Assembly: GCF_910592395.1 (NCBI RefSeq)
Contig: NC_088317.1
Location: forward strand, 18,214,039-18,278,038
Direction: 5' to 3'
DNA: 64,000 bases
Source of the DNA: Lineus longissimus
Taxonomy: Eukaryota > Nemertea > Pilidiophora > Heteronemertea > Lineidae
The translations under genes and the position numbers were made by a program. This document shows positions 1 through 14,100 of the stretch, piece after piece. Under the pieces are notes generated by a model that was not told the origin of the DNA, made no database searches, and worked only from the letters and a program-made list of their open reading frames with translations. Positions within the stretch are counted from its first letter, which is position 1; each line of letters starts with the position of its first letter.

Positions 1-3000
1 ATACAGCATCATTGATACAAAGCATCATTTAAATGGCAGTTGCATTGCCGAGGATCTTCACTCATCTTTTGATAACACTAGGAACCCAAAATGAAGCAAT
101 AAACAGAACTTACACACTTTTGGGACACCCTGTAGGAACTTTTTAAAGCACTCACCTTCTGATTGTTATCACAGCAATATTACAGCGAGTATTCCAGAGA
201 GATTAGGCCACGGACAACAAGTGCAAACTCTGAGATCTTATCCAATGTATTCACAGAGATTATGTACATTGACACCTCGAAAATCAGCTGTTTTAAACAA
301 AATCACACCTTCTGAATATCAAGCAAATGATTCTGAGCCAAATCCTTCCCAAGCAATCCGTTCTACTTATAATAAACCTAAAATGATTGCAATATAATCC
401 TCGAAATCTAAATTCCAAGTGAAATTGACAATAGATGTACCGTGACCAGATAATCCATGTGGAGTCACATCGACACTGTGCGATGCTATGAAAACTCACG
501 CAGCGAGCACCAATGATCGAAGCAGCTTGTCATAGATTTTTCCCGAGTTGCGCTAGGCGTAGGATAATGTCTTGTCTCTTGTTGCCAATGTTATAAGAGT
601 AACACCAATTTTGGTTAGGTTAGGCTATATTGTATCCATTTGTAGTCATGATGCTAAGTGTTGCTATGAAACCAGCGAAACAATGAAACTAAAAGATAGA
701 GTGTGCTAGAGGAAGGGAAAAGTGAGTGTTATACTAGAACTAACCAGGGCTCTCTTCCAGAGCTGGTTATCATGGTGACAAACCAAGAACAATGCATGTT
801 CTCCTCCATGATGGCACCTCTAGAGCCTTCAGTTTCAAACGTGCCATTTTCCTGGTCGACTGAATTGGATTTCCTCAATTTTGTTAAGAATTCGGGTCCA
901 CAAGGACATCGAATCTTTTCAACAAGTATATAGCAAATTGCCCTTGGGAAAATGAAAACCGATCTAGTTAAAAAACACCATCTAATCTGCTACGAAGGTC
1001 ATTCTCATGGCTCTCACGTTACATGTGTGACGGCAGATTTGATCAACAAACCCATCTCTTTAGCAGGGAGCCCTCCATTATTTTCCTCAATCGCATCAAC
1101 TGCTCCCGGCCAAATTGAAAAAGTGAAATCGATTTAAGGACGACGTCTTAGTATTCATAGAAAACTGTCATATACATTTGCAGCCAAATTGAGTACGCGT
1201 ACAAAATTTTCATAATGGAAATCTCGACTATTGCTCTTGATTGAAAACCGCCTGTCCTGATATCCATGAAACGCAAACACGTTAAAATAGGGCGACACCG
1301 CGTCCCAAACCACTGGGCTTGTTAATGTGAAATAAGCAATAGGTCGTTTTGAGTCTAAATGGAAACTAGCACGTAAGTCCTTTGTGATTGGTGGATATGT
1401 GAGAAAATTGGAAATTGCGGCAGGAATGCTGTTAGAATGTTATTTTGTTTCGGAAACTGAAACCATTTGCGGTTTCATTTCTGTGATACGCTTTGTGAAG
1501 CTACAGATTTGATTGGTAAATTTCCTGTAGATATTGCGTGTAGAATCTTTTGAAAAACGGCCCCCGATTGAGTAAAATAGGGGACACTGAATTCATAGTG
1601 CAACTGAGTTTGGTAGAGGGGTCATTTTGTTGAGTTTTTCTCTGATATTCCAACAATCTATAACTCCCTTACTCATGTTACTGACTACTTTTAGCATAAC
1701 CCTTTATTGAGATATGCAGGCATATATTACACATGAACTCTGAACCCATTCAGACTCCCCACACCTCTTTCTTGCCTGCTAGACTCGCACTTCCAGCATC
1801 CTAACTAGCCGTCAAATACAAGGACTACTGCTTCTGTAACTGCAAGTTAAGAATCCTGTTACCAGTGGCATCTTCAACCCGCATTATTGCCTGTAACAGG
1901 CCATCAAGTGGTCTGTTCAAGCGTCTGTTCAGCTTGATGAATAGCCATTTCAACATCGAAATATCCAACAGAAATCCTGTGTATATGCACTGTCTGCACA
2001 CGTTGTCTTGTATTTCGACCAAACCCAGTGCATTCACAAAATGAATCAATGGACATTTTAACTGATTGATTTCAGTGATTCGACATTTGTGGATATAATT
2101 GTGTCAAATTTGATAAATTGTCTGGTGATCTTCGTGGCCCAAGGGAGACAGATTTGACAGGGGGTTTTGTCATTCATGGCTTCCCGTTTGTTTGCATTGG
2201 TTTGTTTGGAAATAACACTTTGTTTGACATGTTTGAGAAAGGAGAAATACAGTTGACAGGGTTTATCTTCGGTTGATTTGATGGTGGCTTACTGGGGTAT
2301 CGAATCAGTTTGGGGATTGACTGCAACTTGTTTGACTTGCGTATATTTTGAGCTCTTGGTATGAGCTCAATTGAAGTGCCTGTATCTGTTCCTGTGGCCA
2401 TGGCTGAATTTCCTTTTCATCACGTTGGCAGGTCTATTAACTGCAGTCATGGTTATTTCTCATAATTGCCAACTGAACATGAGCAATTCAAACAGATGTA
2501 GTACCACACCTTTAACGATAGAACTCCAAGTGTGGAACTTCCAAAACCACGAACAAAACAAAAAGACAATTTCAACCCCCATGACATGTTTATTATCTCC
2601 TGATGATCGGTGACAATCATTGCCACATGTCATATAAATCAGATATTTCCTGTCATTTGTACAAATCCAATAAGAAATATTTCAGAAAAGTTAATTTGCA
2701 CAAGTTTTATTGCCACCTTTTATTTCGGTACAAAAAATATGTTAAATCACAAGCCTCTGTTTCACCCTAATTGACATATACATTGAATGCAGGTTCGTAC
2801 ATCAAAGTATGCAAGCCTTTGGTAACAACTCGGAGCTGTTATGGCCTTTTTACTTTGAAGACAAGCATTGTTCACAACTGCTTTGAGCATCATATCAAAC
2901 TAGTCAAGTTCTTTTATATGCAAACCTGAATAATGCACCATCTTTGTTTAGCAGTGAAGCATGTTCTGAAAGGCTTAGACCTGAAAACGACAGGTTTTTG

Positions 3001-4620
3001 TAACAGATAATTATACCCGTATCGCTCTAACTTGGAACTTAACTCCAATATCTTGTTATTCAAACGTTTGGTTTGCCTTTGGACACAGGATGTAAACCTA
3101 AGCAAAGAAACTTAGGTTTAGAAGATGAAATCAAACTGTAGGAGTTGAGCCTATTATCTACAGTATGGATGTCACTTTCATACCGTATCGAGGACTGCCT
3201 CATCCGAAATAGTGACTTGTCATTGTAAATGTTAGCCTGAGGCACCTGCAGTCTCTGCATCAGACATGTTTGAGGGATTGTAGGAGTTCAGATTGCCTGC
3301 AATTGACATTGTCATCAAGGCATGAACTTTATAACTTTATCACACGGTGGCGTGTGTTGTGCATGGATAGAAAGCTAAACATAATGTCCTTTCGGTATCT
3401 CAGTGACATAAATGACCAGTAGCCAAAGGGTACATGGTATAGGTCCTCTCATCAGTACACTGAACAAAGGTTACTCTGGTATGACATGGTAATCGAGACT
3501 GTAATACGGCCCAGTTTCCCAGCGTCATATTTGACACGCCTTTCGTAGAACATCTACTGTGCTTAATGAATATGCATGAGCTGGTTAGTGAGCCAATAAG
3601 TTTATAATTAAAGTCATGAATATGTTAACCTTGTATTAAAAAATAGATGATTCCTTTACTACTCGCATAAGCTGGTGTAAAGTAGCTTAGCTAGAAATGT
3701 GTTTACTTACTATTTTTGCCTAATACATTGTATGAATATCATGTTTTTTCTCATTCAAAAAAGTATATTTCGTAATATCGAACGCTGTATCAGATGGTCT
3801 CATTCTGTGGTTTAGCTAAACTACCCCTTTTTTAGGTTTTTTCGTCAGAACATTAAGATGACGTGGGATTCAAATCAGCAATTGCATATTTTGACATTTT
3901 CATCCAGTTCATATCCATTGACATTTACCGGTGTGACAGCAGATATAGTCCCCCTGGAGTCATAGTCCGGTAGCATTGTATTTGACCAATTAAGCAGCAT
4001 GATCTATTGTACCGCTAACCCTAACCAAAACATTTAGCGATGCGGGCTATTGTTACACGGACTATCAGCCCTAGGACTACTATCCCCGCCACACCTGCAC
4101 TATGGTATAGAATGTAGATTAGTTTATCAAACCAACATAGCATTTGTCTATGAACGACTTTACTACCGGTGCTATGGGAACCAACAACAATAAAGCAATT
4201 CGCAAGCAATATTGTAACAACCTACTGTAGATATCACAGGTCGCTGCAACAAATCAAACAAATTTGTTGTTGCTTGAGTAATTGACACCACTGAAATTAC
4301 CCTGAACCTTGTCTTCACTTACACTCTCGTACACTTCCTTTCACGTTACAATCAATGCTTTGTTAATTTTAAGGGGAAACTCCAGACTCCTCCAACGAAC
4401 CATTTAAGACAACAATATAACTTCCATTATAACTTGACAAAGCTTCCTGAAATTCCAGTGAAGCTCTTCCTGCCTTAAGAATGTTACAATTATGAAATGA
4501 ATCTACATAAATCTGTCAATGGTTTATGCATTGTATCACAAAAAAGTATGATGCATCATAGTTGGTGAGAATCATATTGTAGCAGACACTGTTTTGTCAT
4601 TAAAGGGTACTATATAGGGC
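1..4620. other. Non-coding stretch, no gene seen
   Basis: I see no supported gene here. Open frames on both strands are 60-80 codons, overlap one another and lack convincing splice signals or domain-like composition. There is no long repeat, tRNA or transposon end that I can recognise. A short CTAACC-type repeat near 4015 is only about two units and is not telomeric. Confidence 0.6.
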
Positions 4621-4629
4621 CTGTCGCCT

Positions 4630-4805
4630 CTGTGTTTGGGGTTCAATTCCATGTCAGAGCATGTCTTCTAGCCTAACAAGAATGGCACAGCGGTAAAATT
4701 GATGTTCGGAATTGAGTTCATCTGGATTCCCAGATAGAGCATGTCTGAAAGTGATGGAGAGGATGACTCTCTCTGAAAGTGCAGGTTTCCTCCCGCTTTG
4801 TATAC
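4630..4805 (+). repeat. tRNA-derived SINE remnant with two tRNA-like pieces
   Basis: A B-box-like motif (GGGTTCAATTCC) lies at 4639-4650. About 30 bases later an A-box-like motif (TGGCACAGCGGTAAAA) starts near 4683, followed by a weak second B-box region near 4715. The phrase AGAGCATGTCT follows both tRNA-like parts, so the unit may be a partial tandem or dimer. The tail with GGTTTCCTCCCGC near 4783 resembles SINE bodies of marine invertebrates as I know them. The sequence is diverged and should be inactive. It could also be two separate truncated copies. Confidence 0.45.
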
Positions 4806-4924
4806 AAATCTTCACAGAGTTAATAATCGTTAATAATCGGCTCAAGAGTCAATTTATATTGTTAGACAAAGGTAACTTTCATGTGTGCCTCCCCTTTATA
4901 GTGTCTTTACCAAGCAAAGATTAA

Positions 4925-7900
4925 TATTCGCAACCTATAAGCCAATCGCAAGATAAAAGACGACTGTTCCAAACGTCCTTAGGAGACCAACTCTGCCCCA
5001 TCGGATAATCTCGAAAAGAAAGAGAGTAAAATCACATCTCAAGCACCATCTTTCAGTCTCAAGTAGACATCATTTAACGACTAAAAGCCTTTGAAGGTTG
5101 ACATTGGACATAGTTGGATTGAATTTTTGATATTCGTATTTGAAGTTTTGAGTTCACGCTTTTCACCAAATCAAATCAAATCAAAATTTCAGTATGGAAA
5201 TCTCACAATGTCTCGGTGGTGGTCGATTACAAGCTCAGCTTGATATGTGCTAGGGGCAAAAGATCACCGATGCAAATTCATTGCAAGCATGATGCAGAGA
5301 TGTAATATTACCAGGCTGTAACCTGAAGTGCAACAGACTCGGTTCGTTATCCCGAATGACTTTTATGGTTTCTGCTAAAGCCTTACAAGATGTTGAAAGT
5401 AATGAACTCGGTCAGAAAAGTCTTAGGTCAACAATTTTCGACAGAAATAGGAATTTGGTATAGAGGCCATGCGGATAATGTCATTACAGAGGGTGATGCC
5501 GTTTTGGACAACTTACAATCTACGTCACTGACCCTGGTGCACTTCGCCATCTGCGCAGTTTGATGACCTCAATCACTGAGTTATTCGAACATAACACAAT
5601 TTGTTTTCAACATCAGCACGGTCAAAGGCACGGATTGATATCCAAAATTGCCGTCCTAACGATGTCACTGCATGGCAATGGGGATAGTACTCCTGTCTAT
5701 TCTGAGGTAATGTAGATAAGCTACACCGTACGCCTGAACGCAGTTATCGTTCATTTGAAAAGGCCATCTGGGGGCTTGATTAGCCTCTGAAGGATATTGC
5801 AGGGATGTATGGAAACATACCAAATTGCTCCTGACGGTTTGGCTTGATTATTATTGTCACCAGCAGGGTACCTCATTCCCAGGTGAATGAATTCACACAG
5901 CAATATAGTGTGAGGGTTGATATTTTTCTGCCTGGTGGTGAGATAAGGAAGTTATTCAGCAAACACTTTTTAATTCCTTTTTAAAGATAAATCTGAATTC
6001 CAAAAATGGTTTCAACATATTACCGAGAATACCTCAAGATATGCATCATATACAATCAAAGTCATTCAATTTCCACTGAAATGATTAGCCCCGAACCCTT
6101 TGTTTGCTAACCAAGTAACATTTGGTACAGGTTAAATTTATACTTTCAAAGAATTGTATTTCTTAGAAACGCAAAGCCTTTGCATTCTAAGCCTTAGGTG
6201 TTCTCTCCAGGATTGATGCGCCAGAAAGGGAGAGATTACATCAATAGATACCAATGAGAAGTAATTAATGAGCTGCAGAGCTTATCCTCCCCAGCTTATA
6301 AGGGACAACCTTGAGTAATGAATAAAAAGAAGGGTAACAAGTGTAAGAGAAATCCGAAGCGTGAAAAACTTACCTGAAATTGTCTGCAGAATTATTCAAT
6401 AATCCAAATGTATCACTTACAAAATAAGAATACCGTGTATCCTTCCCAGGCCACGTGGCTTAGTGCACTAACCAACGCAAATGCAATGAACAAAACTGAT
6501 TAACTCCCCTGCTTGATGAAGCTAGTCGAACTATTGATATCCAAACGAGTATTGTTCACCATATCCAATTATTTTCTCGGTGAAATCCAGCCACCTTTAA
6601 CAAAATGAATCTGTTTTATACTCAAGAAATTAGAAGACAAATTCTACCATGATAAACACACGAACCACCTCTGACCTTCAGAATCCCCACAAACGACTTA
6701 CTCCGGTAACTTATTGAGAAGTATACTCCTCTGAAGTATCACAAAAGCACTTAGCAACACCTCATTTTACAAGTCGTGCCAACACCTCACTCTCACAGCA
6801 CTAATCACGAAGATCTACACGACCTCCTGACAATTAAATCTCCGGTCAAACATGAAACCACACGATCATCATCTTAAAATCACCAACGATATTGCAGCAC
6901 TCGAACACTTCCGGCTGCGCGGAACGTTTGGCGAGAATGACAATCGTTCGACTGAGGATTTCCCGCAGGATAACGACGTGTTGTTGCTGATTGATTAACT
7001 GGGGATGGCAGTGAATCGCATTAGGCTGCAAGGTGTATTGGTCACAGCACCCCTATACCTGGGATCTAATGTGCGAGTGATGATCAGACGAATTGACTCC
7101 CATGCTGTTAAGACGAGAAATAGATCTTGAGGACAACGGGCCGCACAGGGCGGGGGTGGGTACTCTGAAATTGATATGACACTGAATAGTGCGTAATGAC
7201 AGTCGTTACCACTGCTTGTCACGAAATTTCGTTCTGGGTGCGAGTTGCAATAAATGGAGATAATTATATAGTTCTGTTGAAAAGCAGATCCCGAGGACTA
7301 GGTTGGGGGCTCGAGGAGTTCTAGATTCTGACACGCAATAACTCTTGATGGAGAGGCACATTTCACAGGATCTGTGAAGGTGCCGTAAAAGCCGAATATG
7401 AACGCATTGGATAGAGTTGTTCTGTAACAGTGTAGGGGTTCTGGTCCCTGACCATGAACCCACTCACCATGGGACTCGTAACTCGATACATTTACTCTCA
7501 CAGTACAGGAGATAAATGAATATAGCATGTCGAGAGAGGTAGTGTGTGGTTGCTTCAGAGTTGAGCCAAAGACTATATGATAGTGGAAAGTGGAAAGGAG
7601 GGTACATTGTTCATATACAAGATCCGACGATAGCGGCGCTGTCAGCTGGTGCTGGTGGTCTAAAGAAGAGAAACAAGTATAAAGAATGATTCAAAGAATA
7701 CATAAATCTAAAAAAAACATTGGTGACACAAACAATAACACTTTTAAAACTTAAAATTTTTGTCTCTCAAATATTTGACGACTTAACATAATAGGATGTT
7801 TGCCGTCGCTGAGATAGTAAGATATCGGTTGACAACACAATCGTTACAGATCCCAAATCGAATGCATCAACATGTAAACCATATCCATGTACGTCAACTC

Positions 7901-8400
7901 ACTTAATTATTCCATTTGGGAATGTTGGATGACAACAAATTGATTACGAGGTCTCAAATTGGAGCTAACCTCTTGGGAGCACTCAATTAAATATTCAAAA
8001 CTGTGACAACGCTTCGTGTAGTATAACCAGCGCTTCGCCAACAATTATCGGTTTTGCTGCTATGTATTTGGACAGGACTAATGGAATTTTCATATCCATA
8101 ATTTATTCTCCTACTATAATGGTTTTCGCGTGGCGGCTCCGCCAATTCGTCTCCTGCCATAGTCTGTCACTATAGAGTATTTGAAGGATGCGATTTAGTG
8201 TTTCGAGTGCTTGCTGAGGGGAAAGTATTTACGGCACAGGTCTGTGGTAATATTTTAACAAGTAGATGGTGTTAAATTAGTGTCAGATAAACGTCAACGT
8301 TGGTAGCACGGCAGGTGCAATTAACAGCCCAAATTGATTTCTAAACTGTAAAAAACTATACTTTACCGATGGAAATTTTAGTTTGGCTTTGAAATTTGTT
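4925..8400. other. Non-coding stretch, no gene seen
   Basis: No supported gene. A short AAATC microsatellite lies at 5168-5184. Minus-strand open frames between 6846 and 7528 overlap one another in several frames and show no recognisable domain, so I treat them as chance. Confidence 0.55.
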
Positions 8401-8404
8401 AGTT

Positions 8405-8560
8405 AAGCTCGTAGCCCAGTGGTCAACGCTGCTGACTACGACCCTATCTGTAGAGCCCCGCGGTGAACCCAGGATCGTATTTCTGGATGAACCAGTAAGG
8501 CTTTCAAGGAACTAAATTCCTGGTTCTTCACAGTTCTTCAGATGAGATAAATAGCAAGGT
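8405..8560 (+). repeat. tRNA-derived SINE, copy A
   Basis: The head is tRNA-like. An A-box (TAGCCCAGTGGT) lies at 8412-8423, and a degenerate B-box region (CGGTGAACCCAG) at 8460-8471, with spacing normal for a tRNA. The body that follows contains TTTCTGGATGAACCAG (8480-8495) and a segment rich in GGAAC and GGTTC. The same body occurs reversed at 19275-19405, which shows this is a dispersed family and not a lone pseudo-tRNA. The copy has decayed and no poly-A tail is obvious. Pol III transcription is expected of the family, not shown here. Confidence 0.65.
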
Positions 8561-9116
8561 TCCATGTATCAGCTGTCTATGCCTTGGCAAGCAAACGACT
8601 CTTAACAAATGTGAAAGCTTGCGTGGGCTCATGGAACTTTCAATTTTGTATTTTGCACAAAGCCAAATTTAAGCATGATAATCATCAATTCCTGGTGTTG
8701 GCTGAAAAAAAGTTTATCTAACTCCACTGACTCAATAATCGAATGATAAATATGTTTTTTTCTCATTGAGCACTACAAAATACACAATAAATGCTACGCT
8801 CCTAGCAATATAGAAAACCCATATCATTCTTACTTACTTGACGTCTCCAGGCTGTAAGAGAACTGATCTCTTTGACTGCTAATGACTGACTGATGTATTG
8901 ATTGACAGGCAAAGAATATTAACCGACATAATCATAGTGTTGGTGTTACAGTGGATATAAAAAGATATACCCAATAATTCTACCTCGAGGGGTTGCGGCA
9001 GGCATCTGATCGATAAATAAGATATTTAAGATTGCGTCGCATACTTCATAGCAATATTCTTTAATTACCAATATTAGGTTTTTATCGTTTGCTATTGAAA
9101 TGAAGTGGGTTTCTCT

Positions 9117-9471
9117 TCATTCATGTTCTGGAGCTAGAAGATGGACTCTGAAGTCAGTAAAAACAAGTAAAGTATAAATGGTGCATGAGAAGATGACGGA
9201 CTTCCAGTATGATCCTCTATTAGCAAAATATATCCTCAAATGCCTCATGATGCTTTGTGGATCAACTATGATGTTAACAAAAGCTACCAAAGATAGTTCT
9301 GTTATCAAAAGCAACCCAAAATCAACACCCATGTCAACAAGAATAGTACCAAATGCTTTATCAAACACCAAAACTGCATCACCAAACGCTTTCCTTATTT
9401 GTTGTCTTGTGAGCTGGTTCAAACACACCAAAACAACTATCGGGAAAGCGACACATTTAGTCAGGCTTTAG
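9117..9471. other. Overlapping open frames on both strands, unassigned
   Basis: A 104-codon frame (minus, 9117-9431) and a 97-codon frame (plus, 9178-9471) overlap almost completely. The minus product is hydrophobic and could span a membrane; the plus product is rich in Thr, Ser and Lys. Neither has a motif I recognise. The pair lies 330 bases from a pogo-like end at 9800-9827, so it may be the interior of a decayed DNA element. Chance is equally possible. Confidence 0.2.
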
Positions 9472-9796
9472 TTCTGGGCACCTTGGTAACTGCTCGAGTA
9501 ACCTGATACAAAGCCAAAGGAAGCTAGAAATAGACATAAATTTAGAAGACCGGGGAGAAAAGTCAATCTGGGAATTAAATGCTCTCAGAATTTGCATTGA
9601 CATCGTCCAGGTCTTCGACATGAAAATCATCACAAAAGGTTGAAAATAGCTAAGACTGTAAGAGCTATTGACATGACAATTCGTTCGAAAACTCTTAATC
9701 AGAACTTCACGATTACACAACTAAAACTTTGTTAGATTTTTTTAATGAGTTATTAATCATTTTGCACTTTTCTGATGATGTTTCTTCAATTTGAGC

Positions 9797-9828
9797 AGAA
9801 AAACCCCGATCAGGGTTCCACTGTAGAT
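9797..9828 (-). mobile_element. pogo/Tc1-like terminal inverted repeat end
   Basis: Read on the minus strand, the sequence begins TA then CAGTGGAACCCTGATCGG. This matches the start of the element at 50538 (CAGTGGAACCCCGGTCGG) at nearly every base. CAGTGGAACC next to a TA target is typical of pogo/Tigger-type ends. The element should extend toward lower coordinates, but I found no convincing partner end. It is probably truncated. Confidence 0.5.
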
Positions 9829-10440
9829 GCTAAGGTTCAACTCAGATAAGGTTAATATCCTCTGATTCAGTATATCCATCCTCCATAAAGATGGATAAAA
9901 ACATAAAGTATATTAGGTGTAACCATGGTTTATGTCTGGAGTCGAAGTAACTAAGACCCTAGGGCTTCTGCAGACAAAGCTTTGTGGGGGTGAAAGAAAT
10001 TGATATTCATATGTAATTGGTCAGTTTCACCAATCTTCTTATCTTCAAGGGGTGTTAGAGGAACAAGAAGAACTGTCGAAATAGCTACTTAACCGATTGA
10101 CATAGAGAACATCCTGAACCGTTTCTTGATATAGTTACCGTTTTTTTAGGCAGATTATTCTAAATGACTTGACTGAATATACTCACAAATCTAGTATATT
10201 CCCTACTGCTCAAAGGTCAATCTGATAGCTGCAGTCTGGGATTGAAACATACTAAGTCTTTAATACGAAAGCTGCTCAAGTTCCTGATCATTCCCTTAAT
10301 CTTGATTGAGAACAAAAACCACCTGTGCCCTGCTGCCTGTACGAATGAGCACAAAACCAGGGGCAAATCTACCAAAAGCTGTCTTGAATGTGACATTGAA
10401 AATGAGGCATTTACAGCTACTGTCTCCCCTAGATGGATGA

Positions 10441-10860
10441 ACATTACATAAAGCTGGGGACAGATCTGTCAATAAGCTCTGCCCGAAAGGGTTACATTTG
10501 TCAGAAGACCTTTCTGTGCAACCCGTAACCCATGGTTCTATGAGATAAAGTGGACCCTTCTTTAGAACTAGGAACACTTAATTCTATGAGACAAAGTATC
10601 CAATATTTGGTGGATGAAGCACCTCAGCTAGGAGACACCCAGTATGCATGGGCTACACTCATAGTAAGAAGACTCTTCTGTAGAACGAGAAACACTTAAT
10701 TTTTTTAGATCATGTACTTGCCATATGGCGGATAAAACGACCCAGCTAAGGAAACTGGTATGTAAGGGTTATGCTAGTAAGATGACGCGGATCTGTAGAA
10801 CGAGGAACACTTGATCCCTGAGATCAAGATGCAGCCATTATTGTGGAAGCGGAAGCAGCC
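10441..10860. repeat. Tandem repeat, about 116-base unit, three copies
   Basis: The phrase TAGAACKAGRAACACTT recurs at 10563, 10681 and 10796, giving periods of 118 and 115 bases. It is followed each time by a variant of ATGAGAcaAA or AGATCA and later by CAGCTARG. A partial extra unit (TTCTATGAGATAAAGT) begins near 10535. The copies are clearly diverged, so the array is old. The minus-strand frame at 10296-10577 overlaps its edge and is not supported as a gene. Confidence 0.65.
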
Positions 10861-10916
10861 ACCTGAGCCTTAATAGATAGGACCACGGTAATGAGTGGAG
10901 CACAGTAGAGATGATA

Positions 10917-10971
10917 GCTCTGATATTGACATTAGCAGCAGTGTACCGCTGCTGACATTAGCTATCAGAGC
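10917..10971. repeat. Imperfect hairpin beside the tandem array
   Basis: GCTCTGATA at 10917-10925 pairs with TATCAGAGC at 10963-10971. AGCAGC at 10934-10939 pairs with GCTGCT at 10948-10953, leaving an 8-base loop. The decamer TGACATTAGC is also present as a direct repeat inside the stem region. It could be a small foldback element or simply a chance structure. Confidence 0.4.
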
Positions 10972-11129
10972 ATAAAAAAGTTGCTTTGGTTGTAACAGAC
11001 AAAGGAGTGGTTTAATTGGTCGACATAACGAAAAGGTCAACTGAACTCTAGTCCAACCTCGGTGGTTGAGATGAGCAAATCGTACATTAGGAAGGATCCT
11101 TTCTTTCGCCTCAGTCGTGGTCAATAAGA

Positions 11130-14100
11130 TAACAACCAGTATTTACATGTAACCAAAGCGCTCCGCAAAACGCTCATTCCGCCTTGGAGGAGGAAAAACT
11201 CTAGCCACAAACATTGAAAATTTTCGGTTGAAAACACTGTTTACAAGCAGCAGACTTGCTGAAACTTTTCTGGCAGAAACCAAAGGGTAATACCTTTCAG
11301 CCTTCTTGCAATGTCGTGGAGATAGGTCTCCAACGAACAGACGCAACAGCATGAAAGAAACCTCTCCCACGTTGGCAAGTAATACCAGTCGTAATGCATC
11401 TTTGCAATTGCTTTTATGGTAGTGCTATGCTTGGAATATTCAAATTAAGCAACGTAAAACACATGCAAGGCTGAATGAAGCTCTAATGGCACAACATAAC
11501 AATATAAACTAGAAGAAGCTGGCCATTAAAACTTAAATCATCCATTTGAAACATTAAAACGTGATAATCACCACCGATACCATCACACTGGCTCCTTTAT
11601 GCCATATTAAACGTGTGACAATGTGTGATGAGAACATATTTGTCGGAGCCATGAAATAGACTTGGGAAATTGTATTGAGCCTGTTTAGAAAACATTTCTT
11701 ACAGTGGAGTACCACACATGTAGCAGACACAAGCTTTTTGTATTCATCAGATTGCAGGTGGGCTGTTCTAATGCGTTACTGGAAAATTCATAAGGGAAAT
11801 GGGGGGGGGGGGGGTGGAAGGATAAACATCTGAACAAAACTTTTCTTTTGTTGTAATTTTCCATTCCAATGGCCTTGACTCTTGAGATATCCCGATCAGG
11901 AAGAACAATTCATCGAATCGTTGCAGGAACATCCGAAATAATCGAACATTCCAATTGAGAGGATTTCCCCCTATTCAGTTTGAAGAGAATCAATTTCTAG
12001 TGCTCTTTTCTACACGATGACTTTGACCTTTTCATAGGTCCGGGTGTGTCACTCAAAACACCTGTTACTTGATGAGAATGTTGAAAGACCATCGAGGAAC
12101 TGGCAAAGATCCTCAATGGACGGTTGGTGGCAAAATCAAGTAATTACACACTCCTTACTTGCTGACGAAACTATGCCAGTGATGCCTGCCTGTCTTGATC
12201 GATCCGTAACTGTCAAGAAGCTGCACCATTTATAAATGGAGACTGACCTAGGTTTATCTGCAGATAATACTTTGACCAGGCTATGATTGACCGACCGATA
12301 ACCTGACAAGTATACTCCTATAAAGATACGAGTTCATCCGCCTGAGAGAAATAGTCTATTCAGTTGTACAAATCTTCAAAGAAATGTACATGTACAAGAA
12401 AGAACTCACAACAATGCTATCGAGAAGGATTGAAAAAAGATGAAAATTTTTTTTCATCAGTGTTTATTTGTTGTCTTTTAAGTACAAAAAGGTCGAGATT
12501 ACATATCGGAAGCAATTTTTCTGGAAAATGTCGGTTAGGAAACAAATTACTGATCAAGACAATGCTATCAAAATCGATTAAAACCAGTCGATAAAGGCTT
12601 GATTTACCCGCAATTTTCATGTGAATGAGGGTCAGGAAACCCAGCTTCTGATTAAAGCATGTGAAGTTTTACTAAAGGCAAGAAGGGCTGAGTCTGGTGC
12701 AAAACAAGTTGGTTTACTTGACGTTAACTTTATAGCATATCGTTAACTTGACGCTAGTATTAACTTGGCATAAACACTAACTTAGCTTTATTGACTTATA
12801 TAAAATGACATGGAAACTTTCAATACCAGAACCATGATTATTTTCTGGCTACTGTAATCGAACAACTTTACCATCCCCAATACGGCAAATTTCAGAACAT
12901 GATAGATTACTTACCTATTTCCGATGGAACACAGCAAGTCAAGGAGAACATGGAAAGAAACAATGAGAAATAATAATTAGAAATGTTGAGAACATTGATA
13001 TCTAAGTATCCTCATATGAAGGAAGACAGCATGATTGGGTGAAATTGAAGACCAGTGGCTAAATCGAAGATCACACGATATTTTTGTTTGGTGGTCAATC
13101 GAGCCAATTATGTCGATACCAAGAATGCCAAGAGGTGGATTCATGATCTATTTTGTTCTGGCAATGAAGATGGATTCATGTATTGCTCTGATTCAACGTC
13201 GTCATCTATAATGTGCGACAAGCTTGATAGCTTGGGAGAAAAAGAAATTGAAGACGGCCAGTGGCCATAATGGTGATGATACGATACTTAAAGAAATGTT
13301 AACAAACCTCGGTAAATCAGCTAATGATTTCAATGACACGAAGAAAAGATCCATTTTATTAGTCAGGTGCATTCATGAGCTTGTGATGATTCAAAGTAAA
13401 AGTGTGGTTACGAAGCAGGCCCATCATCTGGCATCCCAAACATAACTAAGACTTGTAATCAAGCTATGTTGAATTGCAACTCAAACCGTTATAGGAATCC
13501 TACTTCAACTTCAACTAGATCATTATCAAAAAGTGGATTTTTTACTCATTGATGCCTTATATTGCCACTTATTTTCATGACTACTCCCCATCTAATGGCA
13601 ACCTGCCCAGGGCAACAAACAGCTCCGAGCACAGACTTACTGATTAGAATGCTAGTCTTTGCCAACCCTCGTCAATCTACATTTTTCATACTTTTACGTC
13701 AGAAAAACGTGATCATTTTTCAGGACTTGTTTGTAATGTTACGAAGCTGTCGCTTAATAGTTTTATGAAGAGAGTTAACGCCACCTGGGGAACCATATAA
13801 TCACATGGTGATAAGACTGGCAGTTTCAACGAAATTAACGAGAGCATTAGCGTGAAATTCGTTTTTACGACGTTTTTCAGATGAAGCATTTATGGCAACT
13901 AAGTGTGGCTGGCTACTACTCAAGAGTTTAATTAGAAAGTAAAAGCAGAAAATACTACTCCCCGATAATCTTTCCAAGCAGGTGTTGTTTCATTATCATA
14001 AAGATAAAGTGTCGGTATTTGGTCAAATATAGTGTCCTTCTGAGAGAGGGTGTCCTCAATTGAAAGGTGTCCATTGAGGGAGGTTCACTAGACTAGGTTG

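Noticed and set aside
4010-4025. Telomere-like repeat (CTAACCCTAACC).
   Set aside because: Only about two units; no array.
8945-9828. Complete pogo-like element from TTACAGTGGA (8949) to the end at 9828, enclosing the open frames at 9117-9471.
   Set aside because: The left sequence matches the right end only for CAGTGGA and then diverges, so the pairing is not supported.
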